A DNA stretch of 64,000 bases, taken from positions 62,001-126,000 of the forward strand of contig NZ_JAAIXY010000029.1 of NCBI RefSeq assembly GCF_010894455.1, given 5' to 3'. This document shows, piece after piece, positions 60,672 to 64,000 of the stretch (position 1 is the first letter of the stretch; each line of letters opens with the position of its first letter). The notes beneath the pieces are model-generated. The model worked only from the letters and a program-made list of their open reading frames with translations, was not told the DNA's origin and made no database searches. A program made the translations under genes and the position numbers. Origin of the DNA: Myxococcus eversor (GTDB lineage Bacteria > Myxococcota > Myxococcia > Myxococcales > Myxococcaceae).

Positions 60672-61649
60672 TCAGCCCGCTCTCATGCGCAGCACCACCT
60701 TGCCCGTGGCGCGTCGGCTCTCCAGCTCCCGCAGGGCCTGCGCGCCCTGCTCCAGCGGGAAGACGCTGCCCACCACCGGCTCGAGGAGTCCCTGGTCCGC
60801 CATCGCCTCCAGGTCCTTGGCGATGGTCGCCGTCAGCGACGGCTCATGGAGGAGGAAGCCGCCCCACGCCACGCCCACGACGTCGATGTTGCGCAGGAGC
60901 AAGCGGTTCACCGCGACCTCGGGGATGCGGCCTCCCGCGAAGCCCACCACCAGCAGCCGTCCCTCCGGCGCCAGCGCCTTGAGGCTCTTGTCGAAGATGT
61001 CGCCACCCACCGGGTCCAACACCACGTTGACGCCCAGGCCGCCTGTCTTCTCCTTCACCTGCGAGAGCCAGTCCCCGCTCGACAGCAGCACCTCGTGCGC
61101 CCCTGCCTTGCGGGCCACCTCCGCCTTTCGCTCGTCACTCACCACCGCGAGCACCCGCGCCCCCGCGCCGCGCGCCACCTGCACGGACGCCGTACCCACG
61201 CCACCCGCCGCGCCGTGCACCAGCACCGTCTCGCCGGACTTCAAGCGCCCGCGCCGGTGCAGCGCGAAGTGCGCCGTGTGGTAGTTCATCACCACGCCCG
61301 CCGCCGCCTCGAAGCTCCACCGCGCGGGGATGCGGAACACCATGTCCGGCGAAATCGCGGCGACTTCCGCGAACCCTCCCAGGCCGAAGCTGAACGCCAT
61401 CACCCGGTCGCCCGGCTTCACCGCGGCGCTCGCGGGCGCCGAGCGCACCACGCCCGCCACCTCCACGCCCGGTACGAAGGGCACCGGCGGCTTCATCTGG
61501 TACTGCCCTCGAGTGAGCAGCAGATCCGGAAAGCTCACCCCCGCGGCCACCACGTCGATGAGCACCGCGTCCGCTGCGTCGGGCTCCGGAACCTCCACCA
61601 GCGTGAGGCCCTCGGGTCCTTCCAGTCGCTGCAACTGAAGTGCGCGCAT
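60672..61649 (-). CDS. NAD(P)H:quinone oxidoreductase-like zinc-free MDR enzyme
   Basis: A 325-residue medium-chain reductase of the quinone oxidoreductase/zeta-crystallin group. The GroES-like N-domain (VVAAGVSFPDLLLTRGQYQM, PFVPGVEVAGVV) lacks zinc-binding cysteines. The Rossmann domain has VLVHGAAGGVGTASVQVARGAGARVLAV, and later DPVGGDIFDKSLKALAPEGRLLVVGFAGG. It probably reduces quinones or enones with NADPH. GGAGGAAGG about 4 nt upstream supports ATG 61649. Confidence 0.92.
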   Translation of the reverse strand: MRALQLQRLEGPEGLTLVEVPEPDAADAVLIDVVAAGVSFPDLLLTRGQYQMKPPVPFVPGVEVAGVVRSAPASAAVKPGDRVMAFSFGLGGFAEVAAISPDMVFRIPARWSFEAAAGVVMNYHTAHFALHRRGRLKSGETVLVHGAAGGVGTASVQVARGAGARVLAVVSDERKAEVARKAGAHEVLLSSGDWLSQVKEKTGGLGVNVVLDPVGGDIFDKSLKALAPEGRLLVVGFAGGRIPEVAVNRLLLRNIDVVGVAWGGFLLHEPSLTATIAKDLEAMADQGLLEPVVGSVFPLEQGAQALRELESRRATGKVVLRMRAG

Positions 61650-61761
61650 GTCCCTTCCTCCCTGCGGGAGAGCCTCGCGCACCGCACCTCATCCGCAAAG
61701 GGACACGGCGAGCGCTCGTGGATATCCCTGTCAGGCGCCGCGCGCGGCACGCGTCTTCGAA

Positions 61762-61920
61762 AGAGATTCCGGCGTCCGGCCGGTGCGGTCCTACACGCCC
61801 TGGGCGCTTGATGTCGCTGGTTCGAATCCAGCTCTCCCGACTGTCTTTCCGGGGGATAGCTCAGAGGTAGAGCGCGAGCCTGAAAACACATGGCCGCGCC
61901 ACTCGGACGCCGGAATCCCT
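61762..61920 (+). ncRNA. predicted precursor of the permuted tRNA, closed by flanking helices
   Basis: The flanks of the permuted tRNA are complementary. 61762-61778 (AGAGATTCCGGCGTCCG) pairs with 61904-61920 over 17 positions with one A-C mismatch. Then 61782-61790 pairs with 61892-61900 (9 bp, two G-U). A 3-nt internal loop separates the two helices. This extends the anticodon arm and brings the T33 and T34 ends together. The remaining internal loop (61791-61800 and 61882-61891) shows no perfect archaeal-type bulge-helix-bulge. Such pairing is expected for a precursor that is cut and rejoined, and is unlikely by chance. Confidence 0.75.
61801..61881 (+). tRNA. circularly permuted tRNA-Pro (anticodon UGG)
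   Basis: The 3' half comes first: 61801-61840 gives positions 34-73 (anticodon TGG, G37, C38, stem GCTTG, variable ATGTC, T-arm GCTGG-TTCGAAT-CCAGC, acceptor TCTCCCG, A73). After a 9-nt spacer (61841-61849), 61850-61881 gives positions 1-33 (acceptor CGGGGGA, T8, A9, D-arm GCTC-AGAGGTA-GAGC, G26, stem CGAGC, C32, T33). Across the halves the acceptor stem pairs 7/7 and the anticodon stem 5/5, each with one G-U. T8-A14, G15-C48, G18/G19, G26-A44 and the TTCGAAT loop are all canonical. C1-G72 and A73 are bacterial proline features; G37 fits. CCA is not encoded. The joined molecule is 72 nt plus CCA. Confidence 0.85.
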
Positions 61921-61983
61921 CCCACCCTCAATTCCTGTCGAAAATGCGGCGAAAAATGCCGCCGGGCCTCGCGCGCGGACCCC

Positions 61984-62011
61984 GGCTGGCTGTCTTCGGT
62001 CACGCCTTTTT
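61984..62011 (+). terminator. rho-independent terminator downstream of the permuted tRNA
   Basis: GGC-TGGCTG pairs with CGGTCA-C-GCC (nine pairs, two G-U, one bulged C) around a TCTT loop and is followed directly by TTTTT at 62007-62011. It would end a plus-strand transcript containing the permuted tRNA. Confidence 0.6.
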
Positions 62012-62127
62012 CGGGAAATACTGAGGGGGCTGGGGTTACCCACTACGTCGCACGGTTCTTCAAAAGTACCGGGTAGGGCACCCATAAGTGCATGAAATAT
62101 CTGAGTAATTTATCCTAAACTCGGAAT

Positions 62128-62155
62128 TTGAGAATAGGCTACTTAGTAAAATTAT
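62128..62155 (+). promoter_or_regulatory. candidate sigma-70 promoter for M4 protease gene
   Basis: TTGAGA (62128-62133) and AATTAT (62150-62155) are separated by 16 bp in the most A/T-rich stretch of the window, giving an untranslated leader of about 65 nt. The -10 matches the consensus at 4 of 6 positions. The ribosome site AGGAGG lies at 62215-62220. Confidence 0.4.
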
Positions 62156-62226
62156 CGCGCAACCTTGAAATACGTAACCCTCCCGTGGCACTGTGCTTTC
62201 TAATCTTTCCGCTTAGGAGGATTACA

Positions 62227-64000
62227 ATGGTGAATCAGCGAGTGCGCGGTGCACTTGGTGTTGCGGCGCTGTCCTTCCTTGTTGGTTGCAACGAGTCCAC
62301 CCCTGCTCCCGAGGCGAAGCCCCAGGAAACCGCGAGCAAGACCGCGGCCCTGGAGTCCGCTGGGACGAAGATCCTTGACAAGGATGCCTCCGGCATCCCG
62401 ACGTTCATCACGGGCAAGCTGGGCCAGCTGGTGATTTCGCCCGCGGGCGCGGCGTCCATGCGTGAGGCCGAGCTGGCCCCCGCGGTGGCGGCCGTGGCTC
62501 CCCTGTTCCACCTGAACACGGGCGACCTGTTCCTGAAGAAGGCGTACACGGACCCCCAGGGCGACAGCCACTTCCGCTATGGCGTCCGGGTCAACAACAT
62601 CCCCGTGCTGGGCGGCGAGCTGCGCATCCACGCCCGCAATGGTGAGGTCTACGCGGCGAACACCAACACCCGCAGCGACCTGAAGGCCGAGGCCAAGGCC
62701 GGCGTCGATGTGTCGGTGGCGAAGGCGTCCCTCCAGGCCGACCGCGAGACGCACGAGGGTCTGGTCATCCAGGAGGAGAGCGAGCTCGTCTACTGGCGCG
62801 ACTCCGACCAGCTCATCCTGTCGTACAAGCTCACCCAGACGGGTGAGAAGCGCGACGGCACCCCGATTCGCGACTTCGTCATCGTGAACGCGAAGAACGG
62901 CGATGTGATTGCCCGCCTGCCGCAGATCCACACGGCGCTCAACCGCCGCATGCACAACGGCAACAACACCACGACCCTGCCGGGCGTGGTGGTTCGCACC
63001 GAGGGTCAGCCCGAGCACGCCGACCCGGTCGTCAACACCAACTACGACCACCTGGGCACCGTCTACGACTGCTACCAGGAGCTGTACGGTCGCGACTCCA
63101 TCAACAACACCGGTGGCATCCTCATCAGCACCGTGCACCACCGCGTCGCCTACGTGAACGCCTTCTGGGACGGTGTCCAGATGGTGTACGGCGATGGCGA
63201 CGGCGTGAACGCCAGCAACCTGGCGAACTCGCTGGACGTGACGGCGCACGAGCTGACGCACGCCGTGACGGAGAACGAGTCCAACCTCACCTACTCCGGT
63301 GAGTCCGGCGGCCTGAACGAGTCCATGTCGGACATCTTCGGCGCGGTGTGCGAGTGGTTCGGCGACGGCAACGTCGTCAGCGCCCGTACGTGGCTGGTGG
63401 GCGACGACATCTGGACCCCGTCCATCCCGAACGACGCCCTGCGCTACATGGCGAACCCCACGCAGGACGGCGACTCGCTCGACTACTACCCGGACTACTC
63501 CTCCGGCGTGGACGTGCACTACAGCTCGGGTATCTCCAACCTGGCGTTCTACCTGCTCTCGCAGGGTGGCACGCACCCGCGCGCCAAGACCACCACCGTG
63601 GTCGCTGGCATCGGCATCGAGAAGGCCGGGCAGATCTTCTACCGCGCCAACCGCGACATCCTGATGGCCGGCTCCGGCTTCGAGGCCGCCAAGCTCGCCA
63701 CCGAGCAGGCCGCCGCGCAGCTCGGCTACACCGCCGCCGAGATTGAGTCCGTGAGCAACGCCTGGAAGGCGACGGGCGTCGGCGTGCCCATCATCATCGA
63801 CTCGGACCCCATCGAGAAGGATGTCCCCATCTCGGACATCTCCGGTGGCCGCGGCGAGAAGAAGTACTGGGAGTTCGACCTGCCGGAAGGCGCGTATGAC
63901 CTGAACGTCTCCATCGCCGGTGGCACGGGCGACGCGGACATGTATGTCCGGTTCGGCAATGCTCCGACGACGAGCCTGTACGACTGCCGTCCGTACCGCT
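62227..64000 (+). CDS. M4 (thermolysin-like) zinc metalloprotease, 3' end outside window
   Basis: 591 residues visible; the gene runs off the right edge. AGGAGG lies 6 nt before the ATG. A lipobox-like LVGC (Cys21) suggests a lipoprotein or secreted precursor. An FTP/PepSY-type propeptide covers about 40-240 (FRYGVRVNNIPVLGGELRIH). The catalytic domain has HELTH at 341-345 with zinc ligands His341 and His345, zinc ligand Glu365 in GGLNESMSD (20 residues after the second His, as in thermolysin) and catalytic His431 in DVHYSSGISN. After residue about 525 a pre-peptidase C-terminal (PPC) domain starts (KKYWEFDLPEGAYDLNVSIAGGTGDADMYVRFG). It is likely an extracellular protease in predation and protein feeding. 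Confidence 0.95.
   Translation, partial: MVNQRVRGALGVAALSFLVGCNESTPAPEAKPQETASKTAALESAGTKILDKDASGIPTFITGKLGQLVISPAGAASMREAELAPAVAAVAPLFHLNTGDLFLKKAYTDPQGDSHFRYGVRVNNIPVLGGELRIHARNGEVYAANTNTRSDLKAEAKAGVDVSVAKASLQADRETHEGLVIQEESELVYWRDSDQLILSYKLTQTGEKRDGTPIRDFVIVNAKNGDVIARLPQIHTALNRRMHNGNNTTTLPGVVVRTEGQPEHADPVVNTNYDHLGTVYDCYQELYGRDSINNTGGILISTVHHRVAYVNAFWDGVQMVYGDGDGVNASNLANSLDVTAHELTHAVTENESNLTYSGESGGLNESMSDIFGAVCEWFGDGNVVSARTWLVGDDIWTPSIPNDALRYMANPTQDGDSLDYYPDYSSGVDVHYSSGISNLAFYLLSQGGTHPRAKTTTVVAGIGIEKAGQIFYRANRDILMAGSGFEAAKLATEQAAAQLGYTAAEIESVSNAWKATGVGVPIIIDSDPIEKDVPISDISGGRGEKKYWEFDLPEGAYDLNVSIAGGTGDADMYVRFGNAPTTSLYDCRPYR

Larger units (their letters stand above)
61650..62226. other. 577-bp intergenic region with permuted tRNA and protease promoter
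   Basis: Between divergent protein genes. From left to right it holds two GC palindromes (CGAGCGCTCG at 61709-61718 and GCCGCGCGCGGC at 61737-61748), the permuted tRNA-Pro precursor, a small hairpin at 61946-61962, a rho-independent terminator, and an A/T-rich leader with the protease promoter. Short antisense frames over the tRNA are artefacts. Confidence 0.7.

Noticed and set aside
61801..61881. Two independent truncated tRNAs left by an integration event
   Set aside because: The halves are complementary in both the acceptor and anticodon stems and share a single identity, and their flanks pair with each other. Random truncation products would not do this. Kept only as the null hypothesis.
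61801..61881. Permuted two-piece tmRNA
   Set aside because: tmRNA lacks a canonical D stem and 5-bp anticodon stem and has a G3-U70 alanine acceptor and a tag reading frame; this RNA has full D and anticodon arms and proline features.
61762..61920. Permuted group I intron-exon arrangement
   Set aside because: The flanks are only about 40 nt each side, lack recognisable P/Q/R/S core elements, and the base before the 3' exon is C rather than the terminal G of group I introns.
61535..62003. Minus-strand frames over the permuted tRNA encoding peptides such as AGFEPATS
   Set aside because: This peptide is the well-known false translation of the complement of a tRNA T-arm (GGTTCGAATCC); no ribosome site or family support.

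Overview
The window is GC-rich, densely coded and fits a myxobacterium (Myxococcus/Corallococcus-like). Supporting signs are near-universal third-position G/C, a C-terminal MYXO-CTERM (Gly-Cys, membrane helix, Arg-Arg) sorting tail, many Asp-Ala-Gly-rich lipoproteins, a Pro/Gln-rich Hanks-type kinase, a TonB-dependent receptor carrying its own TonB-like domain, and a very large RHS protein. No plasmid or phage backbone genes, rRNA or CRISPR are visible.

Layout. 1-5.5 kb (minus): alpha carbonic anhydrase, then a four-gene operon (TPR lipoprotein, HupE/UreJ-like membrane protein, DUF4331 protein, small lipoprotein) ending at a strong hairpin terminator. 5.7-12.4 kb: a methyltransferase, a lipoprotein/TonB-dependent receptor pair and L-serine ammonia-lyase. 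12.6-25.5 kb is the accessory-looking part: a membrane-anchored coiled-coil DUF4041/GIY-YIG protein, a 3,111-residue RHS polymorphic toxin with a BECR/EndoU-like C-terminus, its probable immunity gene, and about 520 bp of gene-poor DNA. 25.5-30.3 kb: two tandem von Willebrand A proteins with His/Asp/Glu-rich tails, then a P1B-type metal ATPase with a His/Cys-rich N-terminus. 30.4-36.1 kb: a Ser/Thr kinase, two secreted proteins, a nucleoside deaminase and a protein with a triple W-M-x-D-F tail. 36.3-46 kb: acetyltransferase, hydrolase, ammonium transporter, UvrC-like GIY-YIG protein, GST/VOC pair, bacterial PARG and unknown genes. 46.2-50.5 kb: an ATPase-TPR-winged-helix regulator convergent with a soluble PAS histidine kinase. 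50.7-61.6 kb: a secreted protein, a membrane-anchored YqgE homologue, a MocA/XdhC pair, a GT39-like membrane protein, a MYXO-CTERM beta-helix protein, an AlkX/YcaQ-type glycosylase and a quinone oxidoreductase. 62.2 kb to the end: an M4 metalloprotease, cut by the window edge.

The outstanding feature lies in the 577-bp gap before the protease (61650-62226). It holds a circularly permuted tRNA. The 3' half (positions 34-73) precedes the 5' half (positions 1-33), separated by 9 nt. Joined at the anticodon loop, the halves form a complete cloverleaf with every expected stem and tertiary nucleotide, anticodon UGG (proline), C1-G72 and A73. The flanks pair as a 17-position helix with one mismatch plus a 9-bp helix, so the transcript's ends leave through an extended anticodon arm, and a rho-independent terminator follows. 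Permuted tRNAs are known from algae and archaea; I know of no established bacterial case.
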